Assembly: GCF_009696605.1 (NCBI RefSeq)
Contig: NZ_VULR01000004.1
Coordinates: 62,001 to 126,000, forward strand
DNA: 64,000 nucleotides
Source: Anaerosalibacter bizertensis
GTDB lineage: Bacteria > Bacillota > Clostridia > Tissierellales > Sporanaerobacteraceae
Direction: 5' to 3'
Part shown: piece by piece, positions 17,327-26,591 of the stretch
Layout: each line of letters begins with the position of its first letter
Position numbering within the stretch: the stretch's first letter is position 1
Notes under the pieces: generated by a model
What the model was told of the DNA's origin: nothing
Seen by the model: the letters and a program-made list of their open reading frames with translations, nothing else
The model's database searches: none
Position numbers and translations under genes: made by a program

Positions 17327-17908
17327 ATGCCATTTTTTTATAGACTCTGTTATTTTATTGGTAACGTTGTTTTTAGAATTATATTTAGATTTAAAGTAAC
17401 GGGAAAACATAATATTCCTAAAGAAGGAAAAGTTATTTTATGTTCTAACCATATTAGTGATCTAGATCCTCTAATATTAGGTTTAGCTATTCCTAGAAAT
17501 ATACGATTTATGGCTAAAAAAGAGCTGTTTGAAAATAAATTTCTTGGTGGACTAGTAAATGCTTTAGGGGCTTTTCCAGTAGATAGAGAAGCAGCAGATT
17601 TGTCTGCAATTAGAAATTCTCTAAATGTTCTAAAAAATGACGAAGTACTAGGGATATTTCCTGAAGGAACAAGGGTAACTGAAGAAAATATCGAAAATGC
17701 TAAACCTGGCATTGCTTTAATAAGTATAAAAGCTAAAGCACCGGTGATTCCCATATATATTGAATCTAAATATAAAGTTTTTAGCAAAATCAAAATAAAT
17801 ATAGGTGAACCTATATATTTTAATGAATATTATGGAAAAAAACTTAAAACAGAAGATTACAAAATTCTTAGTCAAGAAATAATGAAATCAATTTACTCTT
17901 TAAAATAA
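17327..17908 (+). CDS. plsC: 1-acyl-sn-glycerol-3-phosphate acyltransferase
   Basis: A 193-residue membrane-associated acyltransferase with the catalytic NHxxxxD motif (NHISDLD near 40-46) and the phosphate-binding FPEGTR motif near 113. It makes phosphatidic acid from lysophosphatidate. The N-terminal hydrophobic segment is short. It lies between cmk and ispH/rpsA, a common clostridial arrangement. Confidence 0.93.
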   Translation: MPFFYRLCYFIGNVVFRIIFRFKVTGKHNIPKEGKVILCSNHISDLDPLILGLAIPRNIRFMAKKELFENKFLGGLVNALGAFPVDREAADLSAIRNSLNVLKNDEVLGIFPEGTRVTEENIENAKPGIALISIKAKAPVIPIYIESKYKVFSKIKINIGEPIYFNEYYGKKLKTEDYKILSQEIMKSIYSLK

Positions 17909-17929
17909 TTATTTTAGGAGGATATAGAA

Positions 17930-19888
17930 TTGAAAATTATTATAGCTGATAATGCAGGTTTTTGTTTTGGTGTGAAAAGAGCTATGGATATGAGCATGGA
18001 AGTATTGAATGAAAACAATGATTCTATTCATTCTTTAGGACCTCTTATACATAATAGACAAGCAGTTGATAAACTAAATAGATTAGGCCTTAGAGTAGCT
18101 AATTCAATTGATGAGATAGAAAATGGTAAAGTTATTGTAAGATCCCATGGAATTCCTTATGAAATATATGAAAAAATTAGTAAAATGGATTTAGAATTGA
18201 TTGACTGTACATGTCCTTATGTTAAAAGTATTCATAAAAAAGTAAATGAATATTGGAGAAAAGGTTATAAGATTGTTATTATTGGAGATAAAGATCATCC
18301 AGAAGTTATAGGTATAAATGGATGGTGTAATAATGAAGGTATAGTTATTAATACTGAGGATGAAGCAACAAACTTACCTAATTTAAATAAAATCTGTATA
18401 GTTTCTCAAACAACAAATACTTTGGATAAATTTAATACATTATCAAAAATAGTTTCACAAAAATCGAGTAATGTAGAAATATTTAATACTATATGCAATG
18501 CTACTAATTTAAGACAAAGTTCTTGCAAAGAAGTTGCCAAAAAAGTTGAAGCAATGATAGTAATTGGCGGATATCATAGTTCAAATACAAATAAATTAGT
18601 AGAAATTAGCAAAAAATACTGTCAAAATGTATACCATATTGAAACGGTTAATGATTTATCTTTTAAAGAACTTTCAAAATATGAAGCAATAGGATTAACA
18701 GCAGGTGCTTCAACACCTGATTGGATTATTAAGGAGGTAATTGAAAAAATGGAAAATATAAATAATGATGAAATGATGAAAGCCATAGAAGATTCAATGG
18801 TTTATTTACAACGTGGAAGTATTGTTAAGGGAAATGTTATTCTTGTTACAGACAATGAAGTGATGGTAAATGTAGGCTATAAGTCTGATGGTATTATAGA
18901 AAGAACAGAGCTTTCAAATGATCCCAATATTTCTCCTAAAGAGCTTTTTAAAGAAGGAGATGAAGTTGATGTCTATGTAATTAAATTAGATGATGGTGAA
19001 GGAAATGTTGTATTATCAAGTAAAAGAGTAGAAGATGTTAAAAATTGGGATGAAGTTGAAAAAATCTATGAAAATCAAGAAAAAGTAGAATGCAAAGTTA
19101 TAGAAGTAGTTAAAGGTGGTGTTATAGCATCAGTTAATGGATTAAGAGGTTTTATACCTGCTTCCTTATTATCTGTAAAGTATGTTAGAAACTTAGATGA
19201 ATATAAAGGAAAAACTCTTTTAGCAAAGATAATAGATTTTAATAGAAATAAAAATAAAATAATATTATCTAGAAAAGAAATAGAAAAAGAAGAAATAGAG
19301 GAAATAAAAAATAAAGTATGGGACAGTCTTGAAATAGGTAATATTATAGAAGGAGAAGTAAAACGAATTACAAACTTTGGTGCTTTTGTAGATATAGGTG
19401 GCATTGATGGTTTAGTTCATATTTCAGATTTGTCTTGGAATAAGATTAAACATCCTTCTGAAGTAGTAAGCGAAGGAGAAAAAATTAAAGTCGAGGTTTT
19501 AGATTTCAATAGAGAAAATAATAGAATTTCTTTAGGTTTAAAACAAATTTTACCTAGACCTTGGGATGTATTTATGGATAGTTGTAAAGTTGGAGATATT
19601 GTTAAAGGTGAAATTGTCAATTTATTAGATTTCGGGGCATTTGTAAGATTAGATTCAGGTGTAGATGGTTTAGTTCATATATCTCAAATTTCTAATGAAC
19701 ATGTAAACAGACCTTCTGACAAATTAAAGGTTGGAGAAAAAGTTAAAGTTAAAATTATGGACATAGATGAAGAAAAAGAACGTATTAGCCTTAGTATTAA
19801 AGAAGCATTGGAAGAAGACAAAGATGAATATATTATAGAAAATAAAGAAATTGATAGTACAATAGAGGAAAGAATGAAAAATAAATAA
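17930..19888 (+). CDS. ispH: Fused HMB-PP reductase (IspH) and ribosomal protein S1
   Basis: A 652-residue bifunctional protein. Residues 1-~280 are IspH: conserved cysteines for the [4Fe-4S] cluster in GFCFGVKRA (Cys ~12), DCTCPYV (~96) and NTICNATNLRQ (~188), plus RSHGIP. This half makes IPP and DMAPP in the final MEP pathway step. Residues ~295-625 hold four S1 RNA-binding repeats, two with the classic GAFV...DGLVHIS sequence. The fusion is known from clostridia. The TTG start at 17930 has AGGAGGA. No stop codon or frameshift separates the two halves. Confidence 0.95.
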   Translation: MKIIIADNAGFCFGVKRAMDMSMEVLNENNDSIHSLGPLIHNRQAVDKLNRLGLRVANSIDEIENGKVIVRSHGIPYEIYEKISKMDLELIDCTCPYVKSIHKKVNEYWRKGYKIVIIGDKDHPEVIGINGWCNNEGIVINTEDEATNLPNLNKICIVSQTTNTLDKFNTLSKIVSQKSSNVEIFNTICNATNLRQSSCKEVAKKVEAMIVIGGYHSSNTNKLVEISKKYCQNVYHIETVNDLSFKELSKYEAIGLTAGASTPDWIIKEVIEKMENINNDEMMKAIEDSMVYLQRGSIVKGNVILVTDNEVMVNVGYKSDGIIERTELSNDPNISPKELFKEGDEVDVYVIKLDDGEGNVVLSSKRVEDVKNWDEVEKIYENQEKVECKVIEVVKGGVIASVNGLRGFIPASLLSVKYVRNLDEYKGKTLLAKIIDFNRNKNKIILSRKEIEKEEIEEIKNKVWDSLEIGNIIEGEVKRITNFGAFVDIGGIDGLVHISDLSWNKIKHPSEVVSEGEKIKVEVLDFNRENNRISLGLKQILPRPWDVFMDSCKVGDIVKGEIVNLLDFGAFVRLDSGVDGLVHISQISNEHVNRPSDKLKVGEKVKVKIMDIDEEKERISLSIKEALEEDKDEYIIENKEIDSTIEERMKNK

Positions 19889-19978
19889 AAAAAGTTTGGG
19901 GATAATGTATAAAAAAAATTAATTTGTCAAAGATATTAAATGACCTCACAAAATACATCAAGACCCCCTTTACATTAA

Positions 19979-20010
19979 TCTGTGGCTTTATTTGCCACAG
20001 TTCTTTTTTA
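19979..20010 (+). terminator. Terminator after ispH/rpsA
   Basis: CTGTGGC and GCCACAG form a stem with the loop TTTATTT, followed by TTCTTTTTT. It is a clear terminator ~90 bases after the stop; the intervening stretch shows no coding potential. Confidence 0.75.
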
Positions 20011-20055
20011 TTGCTAAAATGTTAGATATACACAATACTGGAAAGGGGTTTATCT

Positions 20056-20841
20056 ATGGATAAATATGAAATATTTAAACAAGAAGTAGAGAAATTAATA
20101 GGCATTAATTTAAATTTATATAAGGAAAAGCAAATGAAAAGAAGAATAACCTCTTTGCTTGCTAGAAATGATTTTAAAGATTTTGATGATTATTTAATAG
20201 GTTTAAAAAAAGATGAAAATCTATTAAATGAATTTGTAAATTATCTCACTATAAATGTTTCGGAATTTTACAGAAATCCAAATCAGTGGAAAGTTTTAGA
20301 GGATGATATTATTCCAACTTTTATAAAAAAATGGGACAACCCTCCTAAAATATGGAGTAGTGCTTGTTCTACAGGAGAAGAACCATATTCAATAGTAATG
20401 TTATTGAGCAAGTTTTTTGATTTGAAAGATATAAATGTTTTAGCAACAGATATAGACTTAGAAGCCATAAATAAAGCTAAAATTGGTATCTATAATAAAA
20501 AATCATTAGAAAACTTACCTAAAGAATTTAAAAGAAAATATTTTACACCTTTACAAAATACATATAAGATTAAAGATGAAATAAAACAATGTGTAACATT
20601 TAAAAAAATAGATTTATTAAAAGATTCCTTTACTAAAAATGTAGACTTAATTATGTGCAGAAATGTAATGATATATTTTACTGAAGCTGGAAAAGAATTA
20701 TTATATAAAAAGTTTCATAATAGCTTATCAGATGAAGGAATATTGTTCGTTGGTAGTACTGAACAAATAATATTGCCTAATAAGCATAATTTTGAGCCTG
20801 TTAAAACTTTTTTTTATAAAAAAATTAGGGAGTCTAATTAA
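20056..20841 (+). CDS. cheR: CheR-type protein-glutamate O-methyltransferase
   Basis: A 261-residue CheR with the N-terminal all-alpha domain (~1-75) and the SAM-binding domain: WSSACSTGEEPYSIVMLL near 98-115, ATDIDLEAI and the C-terminal CRNVMIYF motif near 197. It methylates receptor glutamates in chemotaxis, but no other che, mcp or flagellar genes are in the window. It is flanked by a terminator on one side and the M42 peptidases on the other. Membership of the CheR family is clear; the target is not. Confidence 0.88.
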   Translation: MDKYEIFKQEVEKLIGINLNLYKEKQMKRRITSLLARNDFKDFDDYLIGLKKDENLLNEFVNYLTINVSEFYRNPNQWKVLEDDIIPTFIKKWDNPPKIWSSACSTGEEPYSIVMLLSKFFDLKDINVLATDIDLEAINKAKIGIYNKKSLENLPKEFKRKYFTPLQNTYKIKDEIKQCVTFKKIDLLKDSFTKNVDLIMCRNVMIYFTEAGKELLYKKFHNSLSDEGILFVGSTEQIILPNKHNFEPVKTFFYKKIRESN

Positions 20842-20883
20842 TTCAAGTTATGATATAATATTATCAAAAAGGGGGTACGCTTA

Positions 20884-21945
20884 ATGAATTCAAAAGAATT
20901 TATTGAAATTTTATCTAATTCCAATGGAGTTTCTGGTTATGAATACAGAATTAAAGATAAAATTATTTCTGAGTTTAACAAATATTCTGATGAAATAGAA
21001 ACTGATAATCTTGGTAATGTGATAGCTATAAAAAAAGGCAATTTAAATAAAAATAAAAATAGAATTAAAATTATGCTTGCAGCACATATGGATGAAATTG
21101 GTTTAATAGTTACAGATATTGAAAAAGACGGTCTTTTAAGATTTGCAACAATTGGAGGAATAGATCCTAGAACCCTTCTAGGACAGGAAGTCTTAGTCCA
21201 TGGAAAAAAAGATTTATTTGGTATAATAGGTGCAAAACCTCCACATTTACAAGAAGAGTCTGAAAGAAATAATCCAGTTAAATTAGAAAATATGTATATC
21301 GATTTAGGTTTAAAAAAAGAAGACATTTTAGAACTTATAAAAATAGGAGATAGTATCACTATCAAAAGAAATTTAATTAAATTACAAGGTAATAAAGTAT
21401 CGGGTAAAGCTTTAGATGATAGGGCTGGAGTAGTTGCATTATATGAATGTATTAAAAAATTACATAAACTTAATCATTATTCTGATATATATTTTGTCTC
21501 TACTGTTCAAGAAGAAGTAGGTTGTAGAGGAGCTACTACAAGTGCATATAGTATTAACCCAGATATAGGCATTGCAATAGATGTAGGTTTTGGTTCTACG
21601 CCTGAACTTCCAAAAGAAGACACTTTAGATATGGGAAAAGGTCCAGGAATTACTTTAGGAGGCAATATTCATCCAGGTCTTAGGAAGAAATTAGTAGAGA
21701 TAGCTAAGGAATATAATATACCATTTCAATTAGAAGTAGAACCTGGACCAACTGGAACAGACGCAAGAGCCATCCAAATTACTAGACAAGGAATACCTAC
21801 ATTATGTATTTCTATTCCTTTAAGATATATGCATACTTCAGTTGAGGTCATAGATTTAAAAGATATAGAAAATACGGCAAAATTACTTGCATTTTTTGTA
21901 GCTTCAATTTCAAATGAAAATTTGGGGGGGTTATTATGCTACTAA
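20884..21945 (+). CDS. M42 family metallopeptidase, copy 1
   Basis: A 353-residue aminopeptidase/glutamyl-aminopeptidase-like enzyme. The dinuclear metal site is complete: AAHMDEIG (His), ALDDRAG (bridging Asp), VQEEVGCRGA (catalytic Glu and ligand Glu), AIDVGFG (Asp) and the late RYMHTSVE (His). M42 enzymes form large TET-type 12-mers that degrade short peptides in the cytoplasm. First of three adjacent M42 genes; its end overlaps copy 2 by 10 bases. Confidence 0.92.
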   Translation: MNSKEFIEILSNSNGVSGYEYRIKDKIISEFNKYSDEIETDNLGNVIAIKKGNLNKNKNRIKIMLAAHMDEIGLIVTDIEKDGLLRFATIGGIDPRTLLGQEVLVHGKKDLFGIIGAKPPHLQEESERNNPVKLENMYIDLGLKKEDILELIKIGDSITIKRNLIKLQGNKVSGKALDDRAGVVALYECIKKLHKLNHYSDIYFVSTVQEEVGCRGATTSAYSINPDIGIAIDVGFGSTPELPKEDTLDMGKGPGITLGGNIHPGLRKKLVEIAKEYNIPFQLEVEPGPTGTDARAIQITRQGIPTLCISIPLRYMHTSVEVIDLKDIENTAKLLAFFVASISNENLGGLLCY

Positions 21946-22955
21946 AAAAATTAACTGAAGCTTCTGGTGTTTCAGGAAACGAAAAAGAAGTTAGAGATAT
22001 AATTATTGAAGAAATAAAGGAATATGTAGATAATATACAAGTAGATAAAATAGGTAATATTATTGCTTATAAAAAAGGAAGAAAAGACTCACCAAGATTA
22101 ATGATAACTGCCCATATGGACGAAGTAGGTTTTATTATAACCGGCATAAATGATTCTGGTCTTTTAAAGTTTACAACTGTTGGAGGAATTGATCATAGAA
22201 TTCTTGTATCTAAACCTGTAAAAGTAGGTAAGAAAGAAATACCAGGCGTTATAGGAGCTAAGCCAATACACTTGCAAAAAAAAGAGGAACGTCTAAAAAC
22301 ATTAAGTTTAGACCAACTTTATATTGATATAGGCGTTAACAGTAAAGAAGAAGCAGAAGGTTTGGTTTCTATAGGAGATTATGTAACATTTTATAGTGAA
22401 TATGTAGAGTTTGGAAATGACTTGATAAAAGCAAAAGCTTTGGATAATAGGGTGGGATGTAATCTTCTTATAGATTTACTCAAATCTAATACAGATTTAA
22501 GCTTTTATGCTGTATTCACTGTAATGGAAGAAGTTGGTTTAGTAGGAGCTGGTCCGGCTGCTTATACTGTAGAACCTGAAATCAGTATAATTTTAGAAGG
22601 AACTCTTTGTTCAGATGATCTAGATACTGAGGAACATTTAATTCCTACTAAATTAAAACAAGGACCTGCTATCTCTTTGTTAGATAGAACTACATTATTT
22701 AATATTGATTTCAGAAAATATATAGTTAATATTGCAGAAAAAAATGGTATACCTTATCAATTTAGAAAAACTAGCTTTGGAGGAAATGATTCGGGAAAAA
22801 TACACCAGGCTAAAAGTGGTTCCACTACAGCAACTATATCAGTACCATGTAGATACATACACTCACCTATATCAGTTATGGCAAAAGAAGATTATAAAAA
22901 TACCTATAAACTCTTAAAATTTATATTAAGTGAAATTGAAAAGGGGGATTTTTAA
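21936..22955 (+). CDS. M42 family metallopeptidase, copy 2
   Basis: A 339-residue M42 paralogue with AHMDEVG, ALDNRVG, VMEEVGLVGAG and RYIHSP. The segment where copies 1 and 3 have AIDV (metal-binding Asp) reads ILEGTLCSDD, so Glu appears to take the Asp position; related M42 subgroups also have Glu. It is the most divergent of the three and may have a different specificity. A G-rich ribosome site lies in the end of copy 1. Confidence 0.9.
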   Translation: MLLKKLTEASGVSGNEKEVRDIIIEEIKEYVDNIQVDKIGNIIAYKKGRKDSPRLMITAHMDEVGFIITGINDSGLLKFTTVGGIDHRILVSKPVKVGKKEIPGVIGAKPIHLQKKEERLKTLSLDQLYIDIGVNSKEEAEGLVSIGDYVTFYSEYVEFGNDLIKAKALDNRVGCNLLIDLLKSNTDLSFYAVFTVMEEVGLVGAGPAAYTVEPEISIILEGTLCSDDLDTEEHLIPTKLKQGPAISLLDRTTLFNIDFRKYIVNIAEKNGIPYQFRKTSFGGNDSGKIHQAKSGSTTATISVPCRYIHSPISVMAKEDYKNTYKLLKFILSEIEKGDF

Positions 22956-23948
22956 ATGAACTTTAATAGTGAATTAGCAAAAAAGCTAGTAAATATATAT
23001 TCACCATCAGGTGATGAAAACAATATTAGAGAATTTATAAAAGATGAAATTAAAGATTTTGTAGACGAAGTTGAAATAGATTCACTGGGAAATTTAATAG
23101 CTAGAAAAAAAGGAAAAGGTAAAAAAATAATGCTTGCAGCTCATATGGATCAAATAGGACTTATGGTAACAGATATTGATGATAAAGGATTTTTAAGATT
23201 TACAAATATAGGAGGAATTTCCCCTGTACTATCTCTTGGTCAAAAAGTTATTTTTAAAAATGGAACTGTTGGAGTAATATTTGCAGAACCTGTAGATAAT
23301 ATAGGAAAATTAAAACTTGAAAATATGTTCATAGATATTGGAGTACTAAATAAAGAAGAAGCAGAGAAAAAAGTAAGCATAGGAGATATTTGTGTTTATG
23401 AATCAGGCTTTTCTGAAAATGATAATGTGATTTTTTCAAAATGCTTAGATGACAGAATAGGATGTTTTGTCCTTATAGAAACTCTAAAAAGAGTGAAAAA
23501 TAGTGACAATGATTTATATTTTGTATTTACTGTTCAAGAAGAAGTTGGTCTTAGAGGAGCTAGGACTTCTGCTTATAAAATAAATCCAGATTTAGGCATT
23601 GCAATTGATGTTACTTCAAGTGGTGATACTCCAAAAGCCAAAAGATTTGCTGTTTCATTAAATAAAGGGACAGCTATTAAAGTAAAAGATAATTCTATAC
23701 TTACTCATCCTAAGGTAAGAGAACTTATGGCTGAAGTTGCAGAAGAAAATAGTATACCTTACCAAATGGAAGTTTTAGAATTTGGAGGTACAGATTCTGG
23801 AGCCATTCATTTAACTAGAGAAGGAATTCCTACTGGCGCAATTTCTATACCTACTAGATATGTTCATTCAACTGTAGAAATGTCTTCTAAAAAAGATATT
23901 AATTATTCTGTAGATTTATTAGTAAAATTGTTGGAAAAAACTATTTAA
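22956..23948 (+). CDS. M42 family metallopeptidase, copy 3
   Basis: A 330-residue M42 enzyme with AAHMDQIG, CLDDRIG, VQEEVGLRGA, AIDVTSSGDTP and RYVHSTVE, so all metal ligands are present. Glu after HMD is replaced by Gln, a position that is not a ligand. It starts at the base after the copy 2 stop codon, with AAAAGGGGG upstream, so the three enzymes are made from one message and may form a mixed TET-like particle (inference). Confidence 0.92.
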   Translation: MNFNSELAKKLVNIYSPSGDENNIREFIKDEIKDFVDEVEIDSLGNLIARKKGKGKKIMLAAHMDQIGLMVTDIDDKGFLRFTNIGGISPVLSLGQKVIFKNGTVGVIFAEPVDNIGKLKLENMFIDIGVLNKEEAEKKVSIGDICVYESGFSENDNVIFSKCLDDRIGCFVLIETLKRVKNSDNDLYFVFTVQEEVGLRGARTSAYKINPDLGIAIDVTSSGDTPKAKRFAVSLNKGTAIKVKDNSILTHPKVRELMAEVAEENSIPYQMEVLEFGGTDSGAIHLTREGIPTGAISIPTRYVHSTVEMSSKKDINYSVDLLVKLLEKTI

Positions 23949-23982
23949 AAATAGGGACTGAATCATCAGTCCCTATTTTTTT
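23947..23982 (+). terminator. Terminator after the M42 cluster
   Basis: Perfect 15-bp stem (23947-23961 with 23966-23980), 4-base loop and a T-run. It ends the three-gene transcript. Confidence 0.88.
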
Positions 23983-24133
23983 ACCCTATTTGACAAAATA
24001 GCTAAATTAGATACATTTATATAATTTATTATGTCAATAAATGAACTAAAAAACATCTATTATATAAAAAGGAAATAAGAACTTTTTAAAGAATAGTATT
24101 ATATAGGGTAATAATATTAAGGGGGCGGAATAT

Positions 24134-24754
24134 ATGGCAGATATAGATTTAGAAAAAGAACATACTATTTCTGAAGTATCTAAAATAACTGATTATCCTC
24201 CGCATGTTTTAAGGTATTATGAAAAAGAGTTTGAGCTTGATATTCCAAGAAATGATTCTAATCACAGATATTACACTTATAAAGAAATAGAATTACTTCA
24301 ATATATAAAGTCATTACAAGAAAAAGGTTTTAGCAATAAACAAATTAAATTAATAATAAAATCTCCTGAAATTCTTGCTAATAATCAAGAAGAGGCAGTA
24401 ACTACAACAACATACGGATTGCAAAAAATTGATGTTAATAATTTATCACAAGAAATCAGTAATGAATTAAGTCAAGTAATTACCTCAAAACTTACTGAAG
24501 AAATAAAAGTTATTTTAAATTTTAATCAAGAAAATGGAGATAAATTAATTATGGGACTAAAAAATGAGATTGAACAATTGAGAAAAGAATTAACTAGTAA
24601 GGAAAGAGATGTTCTAATTTGTGAAAATGCTAAACTAAAATTGAAGGTAAAAGAAAAATCTTATGAAGTGGCAGGATTAAAAGAAAAAGTTAAGAGAATG
24701 GAATCTTCTAATAAAGGTTTTTTCAAAAAAATATTTGGCTCTAAGAAAATATAA
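24134..24754 (+). CDS. MerR-type helix-turn-helix protein with coiled-coil tail
   Basis: A 206-residue protein. Residues ~10-75 form a MerR-like winged helix (ISEVSKITDYPPHVLRYYEKEF, core ISEVSKITDYPPHVLRYY), followed by a linker and a long lysine/glutamate-rich coiled coil (~125-190) that ends in a basic tail. There is no metal- or drug-binding motif. The layout recalls the RacA/DUF-type DNA-anchoring proteins and small MerR-like regulators of Firmicutes. AAGGGGG precedes the ATG. Function unknown; DNA binding is likely. Confidence 0.65.
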   Translation: MADIDLEKEHTISEVSKITDYPPHVLRYYEKEFELDIPRNDSNHRYYTYKEIELLQYIKSLQEKGFSNKQIKLIIKSPEILANNQEEAVTTTTYGLQKIDVNNLSQEISNELSQVITSKLTEEIKVILNFNQENGDKLIMGLKNEIEQLRKELTSKERDVLICENAKLKLKVKEKSYEVAGLKEKVKRMESSNKGFFKKIFGSKKI

Positions 24755-24916
24755 TTTATTAAACATATAACGATTACTTTATAATCCTTATTGTTTATAC
24801 ATTAAAATAGGAAAATGCAATAATTTGTAGGACAAGTTGCAAGATTCTGAAAATACTATTGAATTTTTATTAAATACATGATATGATTTTGTAAAAGGAA
24901 AAAGGGGAAGAGGTAT

Positions 24917-25066
24917 ATGGGTAAAAAGCCAAATAAAAACACTAAATTAAAATCTAATATAGTGTTAAGAAAATGTGGAGCGGTAAGCTGTATAAACAAT
25001 ATTCAAGGATTCTGTGATTTCGCCAAATGTGAACTATATGAACGATCATTGGCTCAGGAATATTAA
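24917..25066 (+). CDS. Small four-cysteine protein, 49 residues
   Basis: A short frame from ATG 24917 to TAA 25066 behind a good ribosome site (AAGGGGAAGAGG) and a TATGAT-type -10 ~30 bases further upstream. The basic N-terminus (~1-19) is followed by a C-x4-C-x7-C-x4-C pattern (Cys at 20, 25, 33 and 38), which suggests a small metal- or disulfide-stabilised knuckle. It fills the gap between the MerR-type gene and a terminator. No family is recognised with certainty; a distant likeness to DUF1540-type Cys-rich proteins is possible. Confidence 0.6.
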   Translation: MGKKPNKNTKLKSNIVLRKCGAVSCINNIQGFCDFAKCELYERSLAQEY

Positions 25067-25110
25067 GTATAAAAAAATGAGTAGATAAATACCTACTCAT
25101 TTTTTTATAC
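25067..25110. terminator. Bidirectional terminator between convergent genes
   Basis: Perfect 18-bp arms (25067-25084 and 25093-25110) around an 8-base loop, A-rich on the left and T-rich on the right. It can end both the small Cys-rich gene and the leftward aminotransferase, whose stop codon begins at the edge of the repeat. Confidence 0.85.
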
Positions 25111-26303
25111 TATTTTTTATCAGGATAAACTTTTAATGCTTCTTTTAGGATTCCCATAGCTTTTTTAAGATCTTCTACATTTAAACAGTAAGATATTCTT
25201 ACTTCATCTCTCCCTAAACCTTCAGTTGCATAAAATCCTTCAGCAGGTGCTAACATAACGGTTTCGTTGTCAATGTCAAACTCCCTTAATAACCATATAA
25301 CAAACTTTTCAGCATCCTTTACTGGCAATTTAGCAATATTATAAAAAGCACCATGAGGCTGTTCACAAACCACCCCATCCATTTCTTTTAATGCACCATA
25401 GACAACATCTCTTCTTCTTCTATACTCTTCTTTTGTTTCTTCAATATATTCATCGGCCACATTAATAAAGTTAGCAGCTCCAACTTGTTCAATAGTAGCT
25501 ACACAAAGTCTACCTTGGCATAGCTTTAATATTTGCTTCATTAAATCTTTGTTCTTAGAGGCGATACAACCAATTCTAGCACCGCAGGCACTAAATCGTT
25601 TTGAAACACTATCTGTTAAAATAACCCTATCAGAAATATCTTTTAAATTAGCAAAGCTCATATATTCTAATCCGTCATAAACAAATTCTCTATAAACTTC
25701 ATCTGCAATTATAAATAAATTATGTTCTTTAGCTATTTCTTCTAACATGTACATTTCTTCTTTTGTATAAATTGTTCCAGTTGGATTTCCTGGGTTTGAG
25801 AACATTATTGCTTTAGTTTTTGGAGTAATAAGCTTTTCTATTTCAGTCTTTTCAGGTAAATGGAAACCGTTTTCCGCCTTTGTTGTAATAGGTACAACAT
25901 TAACACCAGTCATATTTCCAAATCCGTTATAATTTGTGTAGAAAGGTTCTGGTACTAAAACTTCTTCACCATGGTCACATACAGCTAAGAGGGAAAATAT
26001 TAGAGCTTCACTTCCACCATTTGTTACAAGAATTTCATCTTTATCAAAGTTAATATTGTATTTTTCATAATATCTTCTAATAGCATCTATAAGTTCTGGA
26101 GTACCTTGAGATGGCGCGTATGCTAAAACTTCTTCGTCAAATTCTTTAATAGCTTCAAAAAATTCTACAGGAGTTTTAATATCAGGTTGTCCTATGTTTA
26201 AATGATAGACTTTCTTCCCTTTAGATTTAGCCTCTTGTGCTATAGGCACTAATTTTCTAATAGGGGATTCTTGCATAACCTCAATTCTTTTAGAAAAATT
26301 CAT
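25110..26303 (-). CDS. PLP-dependent class I aminotransferase
   Basis: A 397-residue fold-type I aminotransferase with the substrate-side motif HLNIGQPDIKTP, the PLP region SNPGNPTG near 165-172, DEVYREFVYDG, and the Schiff-base lysine in DSVSKRFSACGARIG (~235). Best matched to the PatA/AspC-like group; the amino donor is not evident. It is the only leftward gene in the first 35 kb and has its own 240-base leader with two hairpins. GGAGGAG precedes the ATG. Confidence 0.88.
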   Translation of the reverse strand: MNFSKRIEVMQESPIRKLVPIAQEAKSKGKKVYHLNIGQPDIKTPVEFFEAIKEFDEEVLAYAPSQGTPELIDAIRRYYEKYNINFDKDEILVTNGGSEALIFSLLAVCDHGEEVLVPEPFYTNYNGFGNMTGVNVVPITTKAENGFHLPEKTEIEKLITPKTKAIMFSNPGNPTGTIYTKEEMYMLEEIAKEHNLFIIADEVYREFVYDGLEYMSFANLKDISDRVILTDSVSKRFSACGARIGCIASKNKDLMKQILKLCQGRLCVATIEQVGAANFINVADEYIEETKEEYRRRRDVVYGALKEMDGVVCEQPHGAFYNIAKLPVKDAEKFVIWLLREFDIDNETVMLAPAEGFYATEGLGRDEVRISYCLNVEDLKKAMGILKEALKVYPDKK

Positions 26304-26591
26304 AAAAAATCTCCTCCTTAAAATTGGTTATTGTAGAATTAGTTATTATATATAGCCAATCCTAATATTGGTCTCTTTTGAAGATATGTGCTACTTAAGA
26401 GATCAAATTTGACTTATAATATTTGTGCTTAACCTTTATCTATATAATATCATAAAGTAAAAGCAAATAATAGCATGGTATTATTACTTTTATTAATATT
26501 GACAAGAAAATTTATAATGACTCTATAAATATGATATAATAATGTGGATAAAATCAAAAGAAGAGAAGAAAGAAATTTGGAGGTATTTAAA

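Noticed and set aside
23990-24025. A SigA promoter for the MerR-type gene (TTGACA and TATAAT)
   Set aside because: The spacing between the two hexamers is 24 bases, too long for a normal SigA promoter; other -10 candidates are weak.
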